Assembly (NCBI RefSeq): GCF_022369515.1
Contig: NZ_CP059724.1
Location: forward strand, 2,790,001-2,854,000
DNA length: 64,000 nt
Direction: 5' to 3'
DNA from: Paenibacillus sp. 19GGS1-52
GTDB lineage: Bacteria; Bacillota; Bacilli; Paenibacillales; Paenibacillaceae
Shown here one piece after another: positions 50,428 through 61,907 of this stretch (the first letter of the stretch is position 1; each line of letters begins with the position of its first letter). Made by a program: the position numbers and the translations under genes. The notes beneath the pieces are model-generated. The model was given only the letters and a program-made list of their open reading frames with translations. It was not told the origin of the DNA and made no database searches.

Positions 50428-50740
50428 AGGTATCTCCCTTTTTATTGTGAAAATTTCAAGTGAAAGCTAAGTTTGGTTGGGCAGTATGGCAGTATGATTA
50501 TAGTATACATTATTTGGTATTGTTCATAAATCCGTGCCTTGCGTTTTGTTCCCCAAATGTGCTCACAGGTAAGTCATCAAAACACACTTGAGACAGTTTT
50601 TTTGTGTTGGAAGCGAAGCCATATTTATATTCCATCTGAACACACGAAAACAAGCCACTCAGACATAATCCGAAGGCTTGTTTTTGTATGTGCTTACCCC
50701 GTAAAGGGGAATTATTTAATTATCTTTAACACAATATAAA
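50428..50740. other. Gene-free stretch between membrane gene and ohr
   Basis: No supported gene. A 10-bp hairpin AAAACAAGCC (50647-50656)/GGCTTGTTTT (50675-50684) followed by TGTATG can end transcription from either side, and ACCCCGTAAAGGGGA forms a small hairpin at about 50697-50711. Confidence 0.45.
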
Positions 50741-51169
50741 TTACAATACATTTAGCTCAACAGCAATATTACCGCGGGTTGCACGGGAGTAGGGACATGC
50801 TTGATGAGCACCTTCTACAAGTTTAACGGCAGTTTCGTGGTCTACGCCTTTAACGAGTACATCAAGTTTAACTGCGATACCGAAGCCGCCATCTTCGACC
50901 TTGCCGAAGCTTACAGTAGCTGTTACTTCGCTGCCTTCGATCTTAATTTTGCCTAGACGTGCAACCATGTTCAGAGCACTATCAAAGCAAGCAGAGTATC
51001 CAGCTGCGAACAATTGTTCAGGGTTCGTACCTTCGCCGCCAGCACCACCCATTTCGCGTGGAGTACTGATTGTAAGGTTTAGTTTAGGGCTTTCTGATTC
51101 TATAAATCCGTTTCTTCCACCTACTGCTTTAACTGTAGTTTCATACATTTTTTGTTGGATGGTCATCAT
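50741..51169 (-). CDS. ohr: Organic hydroperoxide resistance protein (Ohr/OsmC)
   Basis: 142 residues from ATG 51169 (GGGAG 9 nt upstream). MYETTVKAVGGRNGFIESES, FAAGYSACFDSALNMVA and ACPYSRATRGNIAVELNV include the two reactive cysteines that reduce organic peroxides using lipoyl-linked thiols. Divergent from ohrR across a shared control region. Confidence 0.95.
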   Translation of the reverse strand: MMTIQQKMYETTVKAVGGRNGFIESESPKLNLTISTPREMGGAGGEGTNPEQLFAAGYSACFDSALNMVARLGKIKIEGSEVTATVSFGKVEDGGFGIAVKLDVLVKGVDHETAVKLVEGAHQACPYSRATRGNIAVELNVL

Positions 51170-51196
51170 AATATATCGCTCCCGTTTCTGATAATG

Positions 51197-51210
51197 TATT
51201 GTACACAATA
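51197..51210. promoter_or_regulatory. Probable OhrR operator
   Basis: TATTGT-AC-ACAATA is a dyad of the type bound by OhrR, lying between ohr and ohrR and overlapping the ohr promoter region. Confidence 0.55.
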
Positions 51211-51314
51211 TAATATAACACAATTAAAATAATAATCAAATTATTTTTTGCTATTAACATGAAGTTGAGAGTGATTTATGCTAAAATAAAATCATAAAGG
51301 CAGGTGAAGAAGAC

Positions 51315-51779
51315 ATGACAAAGATGACAACAACTCCAGAGTTGCTGCTAGAGAACCAGCTCTGTTTTACCATTTATGCTTGCTCACGAGAAATTACGAA
51401 GTTATATCAGCCTTATCTGGACAGTATCGGGGTAACTTATTCTCAGTATCTGGTAATGCTTGTATTATGGGAGCGGCGCCAATGTACAGTAAAGGAAATA
51501 GGTGAGGCACTTTTTCTGGATTCAGGAACATTGACTCCGTTGCTTAAACGTCTACAAGCCGCAGGATTTATTTTGCGCGAACGTTCGTTGCAGGATGAGC
51601 GTAAAGTTCTGATCTCTCTAACAGAGCAGGGATGGGCTCTACAAAATGAAGCTGCTTGTATTCCTAGCAAAATGATGGAAGGAACGGCGATGACTGGCGA
51701 TGAATTCGTTGATCTGCTGGCCCAGTTTAAGAACCTGCTGGGACGCGTTCACGATACGAATCTCCTGTCGAAAAAGTAA
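51315..51779 (+). CDS. ohrR: MarR-family peroxide sensor OhrR
   Basis: 154 residues. [41 protein letters not shown] includes the redox cysteine in LCF (about residue 17) that OhrR uses to sense organic peroxides. The winged helix follows ([38 protein letters not shown]). Represses ohr until oxidised. The gene pair and orientation match B. subtilis ohrA-ohrR with the repressor divergent here. Confidence 0.92.
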   Translation: MTKMTTTPELLLENQLCFTIYACSREITKLYQPYLDSIGVTYSQYLVMLVLWERRQCTVKEIGEALFLDSGTLTPLLKRLQAAGFILRERSLQDERKVLISLTEQGWALQNEAACIPSKMMEGTAMTGDEFVDLLAQFKNLLGRVHDTNLLSKK

Positions 51780-52173
51780 AGTTTCAGCACATGTCAATGT
51801 AATTGATCGCATTCCGGCATGGAATCAAGCGAAAACGTGTGTACAAATATTGAAAGTAATTAAGGAAAGCGTTTCAAAAACATGTTACACTATTCTGGGT
51901 TTCCTTTTTAGACATAACAGTAAATATAAGCTCAGTCTTGTATTTTTCTGATATGCCTCTTGCAGGAAATGTGTGCCGTTATTCGTCAAGGGACAGCACC
52001 GTTTCTGCTTGATCCGGGACCGGGATAGTGTATTTTTTGTTTCCGGCCAAAGACCAAGACCTAAGCGGCAATCAAAACGGAACGCTGAAAAACTGCGGGC
52101 TGCCTGCAATAATTCACCGTCAAGGGTTTATGCAAAGATGCTTATGCTATCAAACTTTTAGGAGGCTTCCGGT
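51780..52173 (+). promoter_or_regulatory. sucCD promoter and long 5' UTR
   Basis: An extended -10 TGTTACACT (51883-51891) gives a start near 51898 and a leader of about 270 nt before sucC. The -35 region is poor. A near-consensus catabolite element GGAAAGCGTTTCA (51864-51876) lies just upstream of the -10, one base shorter than the CcpA consensus, so catabolite control is possible. No clear riboswitch fold. Confidence 0.45.
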
Positions 52174-53334
52174 ATGAATATCCACGAGTATCAGGGAAAA
52201 GAAGTACTTAAGAAGTACGGTGTATCCGTGCCGAATGGCAAAGTAGCGTATACAGTGGAGGAAGCGGTGGAAGCCGCACAGTCGCTGAGCACACCGGTAG
52301 TTGTTGTGAAGGCGCAGATTCATGCTGGAGGACGCGGTAAAGCTGGAGGCGTTAAGGTCGCCAAGAGTATTGACGAAGTGCGGACTTACGCCGCAGAGAT
52401 TCTTGGCAAGACATTGATTACACATCAGACTGGACCGGAAGGTAAGCTTGTAAAACGGCTGCTCATTGAAGAGGGTTGTCAGATTGTTAAGGAATATTAC
52501 ATCGGAATCGTTGTGGATCGGGGTTCAGGGCGGATCGTTATGATGGCCTCTGAAGAGGGCGGTACAGAGATTGAAGAGGTAGCAGCAACGCATCCGGAGA
52601 AGATTTTTAAAGAGATTATTGATCCGGCAGTGGGACTTCAGACCTTTCAAGCTCGCAAGCTGGCGTACAGCATTGCCATTCCAAACGAACTCGTAGGGAA
52701 AACGGTCAAGTTTATGCAAGCGCTCTATTCCGCCTTTGTGGATAAGGATTGTTCCATTGCGGAGATAAATCCACTGGTTGTTACAGCTGATGGAAATGTA
52801 ATGGCTCTCGATGCTAAACTGAATTTTGACCCTAATGCTTTGTTCCGTCATAAAGATATTCTGGAGCTTCGTGATCTTGATGAAGAGGACGAGAAAGAGA
52901 TTGAAGCCTCAAAGTATGATCTCAGCTATATCGCGCTTGATGGCAATATTGGCTGTATGGTGAATGGTGCGGGTCTGGCCATGGCGACGATGGATATTAT
53001 TAAATATTATGGCGGCGAGCCCGCCAACTTCCTGGACGTAGGGGGCGGTGCGACTACCGAGAAGGTTACAGAGGCGTTTAAGATTATTTTATCAGATGCC
53101 AAAGTAAATGGAATATTCGTCAACATCTTCGGCGGTATTATGCGCTGCGATGTGATTGCTAATGGTGTTGTGGAAGCAGCTAAACAGCTGGGCTTGACGA
53201 AACCTCTGGTCGTGCGTCTTGAAGGGACTAATGTCGGACTCGGCAAGCAGATTTTGGCCGGTTCGGGACTTAATATTACCACTGCAGATTCAATGGCGGA
53301 TGGTGCGCGTAAGATTGTAGCACTTGTACAGTAA
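52174..53334 (+). CDS. sucC: Succinyl-CoA synthetase beta subunit
   Basis: 386 residues, ATP-grasp fold. [38 protein letters not shown] and EINPLVVT are typical; the C-terminal domain ([16 protein letters not shown]) contacts SucD. Catalyses succinyl-CoA + ADP + Pi to succinate + CoA + ATP in the TCA cycle. AGGAGG upstream. Confidence 0.97.
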   Translation: MNIHEYQGKEVLKKYGVSVPNGKVAYTVEEAVEAAQSLSTPVVVVKAQIHAGGRGKAGGVKVAKSIDEVRTYAAEILGKTLITHQTGPEGKLVKRLLIEEGCQIVKEYYIGIVVDRGSGRIVMMASEEGGTEIEEVAATHPEKIFKEIIDPAVGLQTFQARKLAYSIAIPNELVGKTVKFMQALYSAFVDKDCSIAEINPLVVTADGNVMALDAKLNFDPNALFRHKDILELRDLDEEDEKEIEASKYDLSYIALDGNIGCMVNGAGLAMATMDIIKYYGGEPANFLDVGGGATTEKVTEAFKIILSDAKVNGIFVNIFGGIMRCDVIANGVVEAAKQLGLTKPLVVRLEGTNVGLGKQILAGSGLNITTADSMADGARKIVALVQ

Positions 53335-53395
53335 CAGCAGATTTAGTAGGACCAGTTCTCGTATATGACAAATTCAGTAGGGATGTGACTAAGGC

Positions 53396-54325
53396 ATGAG
53401 CATTCTTGTAGATAAAAATACGAAAGTCATCACGCAGGGTATTACAGGTTCAACGGGCTTATTTCATACCAAGGGAGCACTGGATTACGGCACGCAAATG
53501 GTTGGTGGGGTAACGCCTGGCAAAGGTGGGACCTTTGTTAACATCACTTTGGAAAATGGCAGCGAGGTTAGCTTGCCAGTATTTAATACAGTAGCTGAAG
53601 CCAAAGCGGCAACCGGTGCAACCGCCAGTGTAATCTATGTACCGCCAGCTTTCGCAGCAGACTCCATTATGGAGGCAGTGGATGCGGAGATCGAATTGGT
53701 TATTTGTATTACAGAAGGTATTCCAGTGCTGGACATGGTGAAGGTATCGCGTTATATGGAAGGTCGCCCTTCGATATTGATCGGTCCGAACTGTCCAGGT
53801 GTGATTACTCCAGGTGAATGCAAAATAGGTATTATGCCAGGTTATATTCATATGCCGGGTTATGTCGGAGTGGTCTCACGCAGTGGCACTTTAACGTATG
53901 AGGCGGTGCATCAGCTTACCACACGTGGAATCGGGCAGTCCTCTGCTGTGGGTATTGGTGGCGATCCGGTTAAAGGCTCCGAGTTTATAGATATCCTGAA
54001 GCTGTTTAATGAAGATCCAGGTACAAAGGCCGTTATCATGATTGGTGAGATCGGTGGAACAGCAGAGGAAGAGGCTGCCGAGTGGATCAGCAAATATATG
54101 ACTAAGCCTGTAGTTGGTTTTATTGGTGGGGCCACGGCGCCTCCAGGTAAAAGAATGGGGCACGCAGGTGCGATTATTTCCGGAGGTAAAGGTACTGCTA
54201 GTGAGAAAATCGCTGTGCTGGAAGCCTGCGGAATTAAGGTAGCTCCTACCCCTGCCGAGATGGGCTCCACGCTTGTGAGTGTCCTGGAAGAACGCGGTAT
54301 TCTGAATGCTTTTACCACACACTAA
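53396..54325 (+). CDS. sucD: Succinyl-CoA synthetase alpha subunit
   Basis: 309 residues with CoA-binding N-terminus ([20 protein letters not shown]) and the phosphohistidine in [10 protein letters not shown] (His256). Cotranscribed with sucC, 61 nt apart, and followed by a terminator. Confidence 0.97.
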   Translation: MSILVDKNTKVITQGITGSTGLFHTKGALDYGTQMVGGVTPGKGGTFVNITLENGSEVSLPVFNTVAEAKAATGATASVIYVPPAFAADSIMEAVDAEIELVICITEGIPVLDMVKVSRYMEGRPSILIGPNCPGVITPGECKIGIMPGYIHMPGYVGVVSRSGTLTYEAVHQLTTRGIGQSSAVGIGGDPVKGSEFIDILKLFNEDPGTKAVIMIGEIGGTAEEEAAEWISKYMTKPVVGFIGGATAPPGKRMGHAGAIISGGKGTASEKIAVLEACGIKVAPTPAEMGSTLVSVLEERGILNAFTTH

Positions 54326-54397
54326 TCCTGTAGTGAAGTAAGGCTAGGAAAGACTCTACAATACATGGTGTTTTCGTGTATAATCACTTTTAAAGGT

Positions 54398-54442
54398 AAG
54401 CAACCTTTTGTTCCTGCCAAGGGAATGAAAGGTTGCTTTTTT
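54398..54442 (+). terminator. Terminator after sucCD
   Basis: AAGCAACCTTT (54398-54408) pairs with AAAGGTTGCTT (54428-54438), with an inner TTCC/GGAA stem, followed by TTTT. Confidence 0.85.
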
Positions 54443-54478
54443 GCGTTTACAAGTAAATTCTGAAGGAGAGAGTTCATT

Positions 54479-55597
54479 ATGGAGGAACGTAAATTAATAT
54501 TTGGATTAAATGAAGTGGAAGGCATCGGCTGGAAGAGCATCGACAAGATACGCAAAGCGGGTTTTTTGACGGAAAAAGCATTTTCTTATACTCCTGAGGA
54601 CTGGGAGAGCATTGGACTTACTAATAAAATGTCGAATCGACTTGCCTCAATATATGATGCTGAGTGGATAAACAAGCGGTACTCTTTAATGAAAGAAAGC
54701 GGTGCAGCAATGGTTACTCCGTTCGATGGAAATTACCCTGAATTATTAAAAGAGACGGCGCAGCCTCCCTGGGTACTCTATTACCGTGGGCGTTTGGAAC
54801 TGATCTCCCGGCCCGCTATTGCCATGGTAGGTACCCGTGTACCCACTGCGTATGGACGCAAGGTGGGCGAAATACTGGCTGAGGAGCTTAGTGCTGCGGG
54901 CCTAACAGTCGTTAGCGGGCTGGCGCGGGGGATTGATAGTGTCTGTCATGAAGCGGCACTGAGAGGACGTGGAGGCACTATCGCGGTGATGGCTACTGGA
55001 ATGGATAGGGTCTATCCACCTGAGAATCGGGAACTGGAGCGTCTGATTGGCCGAGAGGGACTGGTGCTTACGGAGTATCCACTTGGTACCCAAAGCCACC
55101 CTGGGCTTTTTCCACAACGCAATCGTATTATTGCAGGTCTTACTCTGGGGACTGTGGTCGTCGAGGCTGACATTCGGAGTGGTTCTCTTATCACGGCAGA
55201 TGCTGCAATGGAAGCTAATAGAGATGTGTTTGCCGTTCCTGGTCCGATAACTTCTCCCAAAAGTAGGGGAGCGTTAGATTTGATCAAACAAGGAGCAAAG
55301 CTGATTACCTGTGCTAAGGATATTGTCGAGGAGTACGCATCTTATTTGGACAAAATTCCCGCTGAAATCAGGGAATCTGAGTCATTTGTCCCTGAAGCTG
55401 GAAACTTGGGCTTTGAAAAAAATTTGACAAGTGAGGAACTGCGACTATACCATATACTCCATCAAGGGCCATTTACGCTGGATGATCTTTTGATGAGGAC
55501 CGAATGGGATTTTGGACATTTGCATTCAGTTCTGTTATCTTTAATCATAAAAAAAGCGGTAACACAATTACCAGGAGCAATTTATAAGGTAATTTAA
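54479..55597 (+). CDS. dprA: DNA processing protein DprA
   Basis: 372 residues. SAM-like N-terminal part, Rossmann fold (VGTRVPTAYGRKVGEILAEEL, VSGLARGIDSVCHEAAL, GSLITADAAMEANRDVFAVPG) and a C-terminal winged helix (about 310-370). Loads RecA on incoming single strands in transformation. Sits 5 kb from the interrupted comM, another transformation gene. Confidence 0.94.
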   Translation: MEERKLIFGLNEVEGIGWKSIDKIRKAGFLTEKAFSYTPEDWESIGLTNKMSNRLASIYDAEWINKRYSLMKESGAAMVTPFDGNYPELLKETAQPPWVLYYRGRLELISRPAIAMVGTRVPTAYGRKVGEILAEELSAAGLTVVSGLARGIDSVCHEAALRGRGGTIAVMATGMDRVYPPENRELERLIGREGLVLTEYPLGTQSHPGLFPQRNRIIAGLTLGTVVVEADIRSGSLITADAAMEANRDVFAVPGPITSPKSRGALDLIKQGAKLITCAKDIVEEYASYLDKIPAEIRESESFVPEAGNLGFEKNLTSEELRLYHILHQGPFTLDDLLMRTEWDFGHLHSVLLSLIIKKAVTQLPGAIYKVI

Positions 55598-55633
55598 TAT
55601 AGTAGTGCGAGTGTTAACGAGGAGGACGAATCT

Positions 55634-57733
55634 ATGGCGGATGTATTAGTGATTGTCGAATCGCCGGCAAAAGCGAAGACCATCGGCAAATATTTAGGCA
55701 GTAAATATATTGTAAAGGCATCAATGGGTCATATTAGGGATTTGCCAAAAAGCCAGATCGGCGTCGAAGTTGAGAATAACTTCAACCCCAAATATATCAC
55801 GATTCGTGGTAAAGGCTCCATTTTGAAGGAATTAAAGGATGCTAGAAAAAAAGTGAAAAAAGTGTACCTCGCAGCTGACCCTGACCGTGAAGGTGAAGCT
55901 ATCGCTTGGCACTTGGCCCATGCGCTGGATTTGGATGTTACAGAGGATTGTCGAGTTGTTTTTAATGAGATTACCAAGCAAGCTGTGAAGGATGCTTTTA
56001 AGACTCCACGCAAGATTAATATGGATCTTGTGAACGCCCAGCAGGCCCGGCGGATACTAGATCGTCTCGTGGGTTACAAGATTAGTCCTCTATTATGGAA
56101 GAAAGTCAAAAAAGGCTTATCCGCTGGACGGGTACAATCCGTAGCTGTGAAGATTATCATGGACCGAGAAAATGAGATTTCGATGTTTGTTCCGACGGAA
56201 TATTGGAGCATTACAGCCAAGCTTGGCATTCGTGATTCTCTTCTTGAGGCTAAATTCCACAAGCTTAATGGCCAGAAGAAGGAGCTTAATCAGGAAAGTG
56301 ATGTGCAGGAGGTTCTTGAGGCCATCAAAGATGCTGCCTTCAAGGTGAGTGAAGTTAAGGAAAAGGAAAGACAGCGTCACCCATCAGCTCCGTTTACTAC
56401 GAGCTCACTGCAGCAGGAAGCTGCCCGTAAGCTGGGATTCCGTGCAGCAAAGACAATGTCTGTTGCGCAACAGCTGTATGAGGGTGTGGAATTAGGCAAA
56501 GAAGGTACGGTTGGTTTGATTACCTATATGCGTACAGACTCCACACGGCTATCCGTAATTGCGCAGGATGAGGCCAAAGAGCTGATTGCTGCCAAATATG
56601 GTGAGAAGTTCATTCCAGAAACACCGCGGCAGTATTCCAAGAAGGCCGCCGGAGCACAGGAAGCACATGAAGCGGTTCGGCCGACTTCAGCTATGCGTGA
56701 ACCAGATATGGTGAAGGAGTTCTTGAGTCGGGATCAATTCCGTTTATACAAGCTGGTTTGGGAGCGATTCGTATCCAGTCAGATGGCTTCTGCCTTGCTG
56801 GATACGCTTTCGGTTGATATCACTGCTGGCACAGCCATCTTCAGAGCTGTAGGTTCCAAAGTTTCATTCCCTGGTTTTATGAAGGTCTATGTGGAAGGAA
56901 ACGATGATGGAACTACGGATGAAGACAAATATTTGCCGCCGCTTAAAGCAGGAGATGACTTAATCAAGCAAGATATCGAACCTAAGCAGCATTTTACACA
57001 GCCGCCGCCTCGCTACACAGAGGCCCGTTTGGTAAAGACGCTGGAAGAACTGGGTATAGGACGTCCAAGTACCTATGCCCCAACCTTGGAAACCATTCAG
57101 AAGCGTGGTTACGTAGCAATCGAAGAGAAAAAGTTCATGCCGACAGAGCTGGGAGAACTTATTATAGAACAAATGGAGCAGTTCTTTCCTGAAATCCTTA
57201 ACGTGGAATTCACGGCTCACATGGAAGGGGATCTTGACCATGTGGAGGAAGGTGCGGAAGATTGGGTGAAGGTTCTTGCCGAATTTTACGAGACTTTCGA
57301 GAAGCGTCTTATCTTTGCAGAAGAGGAAATGAAGGAAATAGAGATCGAAGATGAGGTCTCTGATGAGTTTTGTGAGAAATGCGGTAAGCCGATGGTGTAT
57401 AAGCTGGGGCGATTCGGTAAATTTCTGGCTTGCTCTGGATTTCCAGATTGCCGCAATACCAAGCCTATCGTGAAGGATATCGGCGTCAGCTGTCCGAAAT
57501 GCAATGAAGGACGGGTAGTGGAACGCCGCAGCAAGAAAGGGCGCGTCTTCTATGGCTGTGATCAATACCCTGGCTGCGATTTCGTTTCATGGGACAGACC
57601 GTCCATTAAGCCTTGTCCTGTCTGTGGCTCTTGGATGGTAGAGAAGCGTAATAAGCAGGGAACCAAGCTGCAATGCACTTCTTGCGACCATACAGAGGCA
57701 GTCCTTGACAATGAGGAAGAACTAGCAGAATAA
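55634..57733 (+). CDS. topA: DNA topoisomerase I
   Basis: 699 residues. Toprim at the N-terminus ([34 protein letters not shown]), active tyrosine in [12 protein letters not shown] (Tyr298) and three C-terminal zinc ribbons (CEKC..CxxxxxC, CPKC..C.....C, CPVC..CTSC, from about 580). Relaxes negative supercoils. Confidence 0.97.
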   Translation: MADVLVIVESPAKAKTIGKYLGSKYIVKASMGHIRDLPKSQIGVEVENNFNPKYITIRGKGSILKELKDARKKVKKVYLAADPDREGEAIAWHLAHALDLDVTEDCRVVFNEITKQAVKDAFKTPRKINMDLVNAQQARRILDRLVGYKISPLLWKKVKKGLSAGRVQSVAVKIIMDRENEISMFVPTEYWSITAKLGIRDSLLEAKFHKLNGQKKELNQESDVQEVLEAIKDAAFKVSEVKEKERQRHPSAPFTTSSLQQEAARKLGFRAAKTMSVAQQLYEGVELGKEGTVGLITYMRTDSTRLSVIAQDEAKELIAAKYGEKFIPETPRQYSKKAAGAQEAHEAVRPTSAMREPDMVKEFLSRDQFRLYKLVWERFVSSQMASALLDTLSVDITAGTAIFRAVGSKVSFPGFMKVYVEGNDDGTTDEDKYLPPLKAGDDLIKQDIEPKQHFTQPPPRYTEARLVKTLEELGIGRPSTYAPTLETIQKRGYVAIEEKKFMPTELGELIIEQMEQFFPEILNVEFTAHMEGDLDHVEEGAEDWVKVLAEFYETFEKRLIFAEEEMKEIEIEDEVSDEFCEKCGKPMVYKLGRFGKFLACSGFPDCRNTKPIVKDIGVSCPKCNEGRVVERRSKKGRVFYGCDQYPGCDFVSWDRPSIKPCPVCGSWMVEKRNKQGTKLQCTSCDHTEAVLDNEEELAE

Positions 57734-57757
57734 AGTCTTAACAGGAGGAAGTTTAAA

Positions 57758-59116
57758 TTGACCGAGATAGCAAAAGTTACAGTAATTGGTGCAGGCTTAG
57801 CCGGAAGCGAAGCAGCCTGGCAAATTGCCTCACAAGGCGTGCCGGTGAGATTGTATGAGATGCGGCCTGTTGTGAAGACGCCAGCGCATCATACGGATCA
57901 ATTCGCGGAGCTCGTGTGCAGCAACTCGCTGCGCGCTAACGGACTTGCTAATGCAGTGGGTGTATTGAAGGAAGAAATGCGGCGGCTGAATTCACTTGTG
58001 CTAGGCGCAGCTGACCGAAATGCAGTACCAGCTGGCGGAGCACTTGCTGTGGACCGGGATGGATTCTCTGGCGAGATTACGGCAACTCTGCACAATCATC
58101 CCCTTGTAGAAGTCATAAATGAAGAACTTACGCATATACCGGAGGAAGGGATTGTAGTTATTGCTACGGGGCCCTTAACTTCACCGGCATTATCAAATGA
58201 TATAAAGGCTTTACTGGGTGAAGAGTATTTCTACTTCTATGATGCTGCTGCACCTATTGTTGAGAAGGATACCATCGATATGAGCAAGGTATATCTTGCC
58301 TCCCGATATGATAAGGGAGAAGCCGCCTATCTGAATTGTCCAATGACGGAAGCTGAATTTGATGTGTTTTATGATGCGTTAATTTCGGCAGAGACTGCTG
58401 AGCTCAAGGATTTTGAGAAGGAGATTTACTTTGAAGGCTGTATGCCGATTGAAATTATGATGCGGCGCGGCAAACAAACAGCACTATTTGGCCCGATGAA
58501 GCCAGTGGGGTTGGTAAACCCGCATACGGGTAAGCTACCTTATGCTGTTGTACAGCTTCGTCAGGATAATGCAGCCGGAACGCTTTATAATCTTGTCGGC
58601 TTTCAGACTCATTTGAAATGGGGCGAGCAAAAGCGCGTGTTCTCCCTGATTCCTGGTCTTGAGCAAGCAGAGTATGTACGTTACGGGGTTATGCACAGAA
58701 ACACCTTTATTAATTCACCTAAGCTGCTGCATCCTACCTATCAAATGAAGGGTCAGGAAAGACTGTTCTTTGCCGGCCAAATGACTGGTGTAGAAGGTTA
58801 TGTAGAGTCGGCAGCTTCTGGTCTTATAGCCGGGCTTAACGCTGCTAGAGCTGCATTGGGTCAGGAAGGTCTGGTCTTTCCGGAGGATACTGTTCTGGGT
58901 AGTATGCCTGCATATATCACTTCGGCCGATCCAGAGCATTTTCAACCGATGAATGCCAATTTCGGTTTGCTGCCAAAGCCTGAGAAGAGAATGCGGAGTA
59001 AACAAGAAAAAAATGAACTTCTAGCCTACCGAGCACTGGATAGTCTTGCTGGGTTTGCAGCCAAGACAGGTCTTACCCACACAGCGCCGGACGATGAAGA
59101 GCAGAGCCCATCTTAA
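57758..59116 (+). CDS. trmFO: Methylenetetrahydrofolate-tRNA uridine-54 methyltransferase
   Basis: 452 residues from TTG 57758 (AGGAGGAAG upstream). FAD site [43 protein letters not shown] and [24 protein letters not shown] identify TrmFO (formerly Gid). Methylates U54 in tRNA. Confidence 0.96.
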   Translation: MTEIAKVTVIGAGLAGSEAAWQIASQGVPVRLYEMRPVVKTPAHHTDQFAELVCSNSLRANGLANAVGVLKEEMRRLNSLVLGAADRNAVPAGGALAVDRDGFSGEITATLHNHPLVEVINEELTHIPEEGIVVIATGPLTSPALSNDIKALLGEEYFYFYDAAAPIVEKDTIDMSKVYLASRYDKGEAAYLNCPMTEAEFDVFYDALISAETAELKDFEKEIYFEGCMPIEIMMRRGKQTALFGPMKPVGLVNPHTGKLPYAVVQLRQDNAAGTLYNLVGFQTHLKWGEQKRVFSLIPGLEQAEYVRYGVMHRNTFINSPKLLHPTYQMKGQERLFFAGQMTGVEGYVESAASGLIAGLNAARAALGQEGLVFPEDTVLGSMPAYITSADPEHFQPMNANFGLLPKPEKRMRSKQEKNELLAYRALDSLAGFAAKTGLTHTAPDDEEQSPS

Positions 59117-59134
59117 AGGAGGTTATTTACAATT

Positions 59135-59677
59135 ATGGTTCCTAGTTTTCATGCCACTACAATATGTGCTGTAAGACACAACGGCCAGGCTGCTATTGCT
59201 GGTGATGGTCAGGTTACATTCGGAGAGAGCGTTATTATGAAAACGACGGCTAAGAAAGTCCGTCGTCTGTATAGAGGACAAGTAATCGCCGGTTTTGCGG
59301 GTTCGGTAGCGGATGCAATAACCTTGTTTGAGAAGTTCGAAGGTAAGCTTGAGGAACATCACGGCAACTTGCAGCGGGCTGCTGTAGAGCTTGCCAAAGA
59401 CTGGCGCCAGGACCGTATCCTGCGCAAGCTGGAAGCATTGATGATCGTAATGGATAAGGATGGCATGCTGCTTATTTCGGGTAACGGTGAAATCATCGAA
59501 CCGGATGATGATGTGCTAGCCATAGGTTCTGGAGGCAACTTTGCCTTAGCATCCGGCCGTGCTCTTAAACGACATGCTCCTGCATTAAGTGCAGCGGAAA
59601 TCGCCAGAGAAGCACTCCAGATTGCTTCCGAAATATGTGTGTACACCAATTCCAATATTATTGTTGAACAATTATAG
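59135..59677 (+). CDS. hslV: ATP-dependent protease subunit HslV (ClpQ)
   Basis: 180 residues, NTN-hydrolase fold ([41 protein letters not shown]). The N-terminus reads MVPSFHATT; the TT pair matches the catalytic threonine of most HslV, with six residues before it, unlike the Met-Ser start of the B. subtilis homologue. xerC/codV, which lies before hslV in B. subtilis, is absent here. Confidence 0.95.
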   Translation: MVPSFHATTICAVRHNGQAAIAGDGQVTFGESVIMKTTAKKVRRLYRGQVIAGFAGSVADAITLFEKFEGKLEEHHGNLQRAAVELAKDWRQDRILRKLEALMIVMDKDGMLLISGNGEIIEPDDDVLAIGSGGNFALASGRALKRHAPALSAAEIAREALQIASEICVYTNSNIIVEQL

Positions 59678-59712
59678 GCCCCGGTGCCATAAGAGAGATG
59701 GAGGAAGTCACG

Positions 59713-61116
59713 ATGGTGAATCAATCACTTACACCCCGCCAAATCGTAGCCGAATTGGATAAATATATTGTAGGTCAGAAGCAGGCCAAGAAATCGGTGG
59801 CCGTTGCACTGCGCAACCGCTATCGGCGCAGTCTGTTGGCCGAGGAACTCCGTGATGAAGTCGTACCGAAGAACATTTTGATGATTGGTCCAACGGGTGT
59901 AGGGAAGACCGAGATTGCCCGCCGTCTGGCGAAGCTCGTAAATGCACCTTTTATTAAAGTGGAAGCAACCAAATTCACTGAAGTCGGTTATGTAGGCCGC
60001 GACGTGGAATCCATGGTTCGCGATCTGGTGGAGACATCCATACGCATGGTGAAGCTAGAACGGACAGAGAAGGTTAAAGACCGTGCAGAAGAATTAGCTA
60101 ACGAGCGAATTGTCTCTATACTGGTTCCTTCATCCTCCAAAGGCAAGACTCAACGCAATCCATTTGAAATGATCTTTGGAGGAAACGGTTCAAGTCAAGA
60201 GGATTCCAAAGAAGATGCTGAACAAGACGGAAGTCTAAGTGAGCGCCGTCGTGGGATTAAGTTTAAGCTGTTGGCTGGCCAATTGGAAGAGACCATCATT
60301 GAAATCGATGTTGAAGACACTACTCCAAGCATGTTGGATATGTTCGCTGGCCAAGGGAATGACCAGATGGGCATGAACATGCAGGAAATGTTCGGCAGCC
60401 TATTGCCTAAGCGCACCAAGAAGCGTAAGCTTCCAATCCGAGAGGCTCGCAAAGTACTGACTCAGGATGAAGCAGGCAAACTCATCGATATGGATGATTT
60501 GATTCAGGAGTCAGTGACGCGGGCTGAGCAGTCCGGTATTATTTTTATTGATGAAATTGATAAGGTGGCTAGTCAAGGCAAAGGCTCAGGTCCAGATGTA
60601 TCTCGTGAGGGCGTACAGCGTGATATCCTCCCGATCGTCGAAGGGTCTACAGTAATGACGAAATATGGCCCTGTGAAGACGGACTACGTGCTCTTTATGG
60701 CTGCCGGTGCATTTCATATCGCCAAGCCCTCTGACCTTATCCCTGAGCTTCAGGGCCGCTTTCCGATCCGTGTGGAACTAAGCAGTCTGACCCTGGAGGA
60801 CTTTGTATCTATTTTGACCGAACCAGAGAATGCACTGACGAAGCAATATGTGAATTTGCTCAAAACAGAAAATATTGAAATACAGTTTCAGCCGGAAGCT
60901 ATTTATGAGATTGCCAGAATAGCAGCTTCAGTTAATCAAAATATGGAGAATATTGGCGCACGACGTTTGCATACCATTTTGGAGAAGCTTTTAGAGGATT
61001 TGTCCTTTGAGGCTCCAGAGTTAACTTTGGACACTATGGTTATCACACCGGAATATGTGCGTGAGAAACTGGCGAGCATTGCACAGGATCGGGACTTAAG
61101 CCAATATATCCTGTAA
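59713..61116 (+). CDS. hslU: HslU (ClpY) ATPase
   Basis: 467 residues. ATG 59713 chosen because GGAGGAAG lies at 59701-59708, which the upstream ATG 59698 would swallow. Walker [19 protein letters not shown]-domain (about 110-240), Walker [11 protein letters not shown] and sensor region [13 protein letters not shown]. Unfolds substrates for HslV. Confidence 0.96.
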   Translation: MVNQSLTPRQIVAELDKYIVGQKQAKKSVAVALRNRYRRSLLAEELRDEVVPKNILMIGPTGVGKTEIARRLAKLVNAPFIKVEATKFTEVGYVGRDVESMVRDLVETSIRMVKLERTEKVKDRAEELANERIVSILVPSSSKGKTQRNPFEMIFGGNGSSQEDSKEDAEQDGSLSERRRGIKFKLLAGQLEETIIEIDVEDTTPSMLDMFAGQGNDQMGMNMQEMFGSLLPKRTKKRKLPIREARKVLTQDEAGKLIDMDDLIQESVTRAEQSGIIFIDEIDKVASQGKGSGPDVSREGVQRDILPIVEGSTVMTKYGPVKTDYVLFMAAGAFHIAKPSDLIPELQGRFPIRVELSSLTLEDFVSILTEPENALTKQYVNLLKTENIEIQFQPEAIYEIARIAASVNQNMENIGARRLHTILEKLLEDLSFEAPELTLDTMVITPEYVREKLASIAQDRDLSQYIL

Positions 61117-61494
61117 TGTGCCGACAACCTTCGGCATATTACGAATTTAGGTAGTTTGAATTAGAAATTTAAAATTGCGTGTCCGAAAAAAGGAATTAAA
61201 AGTAAGTATATGAAATAAAAAAGAATATTTTGGAACTAAAAAGGTTGAATATGGAAAATAAATGATCTAAGCCCTGTCTTTTCTGAAAAGATAGGGCTTA
61301 TTTCTTATTGTAATAATATACAAATTCTAAGAGAATCAATGTATGTGAGAAAGATATAATATTGTTTGACGACACCATTCGACTTAATTCGAGAAATATG
61401 GGATTTTTTTTGCTTTTTTTGTCGAATCTAGCAGGAATTTAGAAGGAAGTTGTAGAATTCTTTTCATTATGATAGGTTTGAAAGGGGGATATCC
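61117..61494. other. Intergenic region before the fla/che operon
   Basis: No gene; codY, found here in B. subtilis, is missing. A terminator TAAGCCCTGTCTTTT/AAAAGATAGGGCTTA (61268-61300) precedes a probable promoter area: TATAAT at 61355-61360 without a good -35. An inverted pair ATTCGAC/GTCGAAT flanks a T-rich stretch (about 61377-61427). Confidence 0.5.
61268..61305 (+). terminator. Terminator after hslVU
   Basis: 15-bp stem 61268-61282/61286-61300 with one G-U pair, followed by TTTCTT. Confidence 0.85.
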
Positions 61495-61902
61495 ATGGGA
61501 TTGCTGAATAGTGTCAGTTTTCAAAGATTACAGGGAGGCATAGACGCTGCCAGCAAACGGCAAAGTGTTCTCGCTAATAATGTAGCTAATGTCGATACAC
61601 CAAATTTTAAACGCTCTGATGTTTCATTTGAAAGTTTTCTCCAACAACAAGATAGTGGACTAAAGTCCCAACTCAGTGCCAAGGTAACGGATTCCCGCCA
61701 TTTTCAGTTCGGATCTAATACTGTTGTACCCGCTACAGTCGTCACTACAGATGAAACAACCTCAATGAATAACAACGACAATAATGTAGATATTGACCGG
61801 GAAATGGCGCTAAGCGCTGAGAACCAGCTCAGGTACAGTTCTTATATTCAACAAATGAACAATCAGTTTACGATGATGCGTACCGTAGTTGAAGGGAGAT
61901 AA
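61495..61902 (+). CDS. flgB: Flagellar basal-body rod protein FlgB
   Basis: 135 residues. NSVSFQRLQGGIDAASKRQSVLANNVANVDTPNFKR is the rod-protein signature. Proximal rod component. First gene of the fla/che operon; AAAGGGGGAT lies upstream. Confidence 0.95.
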   Translation: MGLLNSVSFQRLQGGIDAASKRQSVLANNVANVDTPNFKRSDVSFESFLQQQDSGLKSQLSAKVTDSRHFQFGSNTVVPATVVTTDETTSMNNNDNNVDIDREMALSAENQLRYSSYIQQMNNQFTMMRTVVEGR

Positions 61903-61907
61903 TAAAA

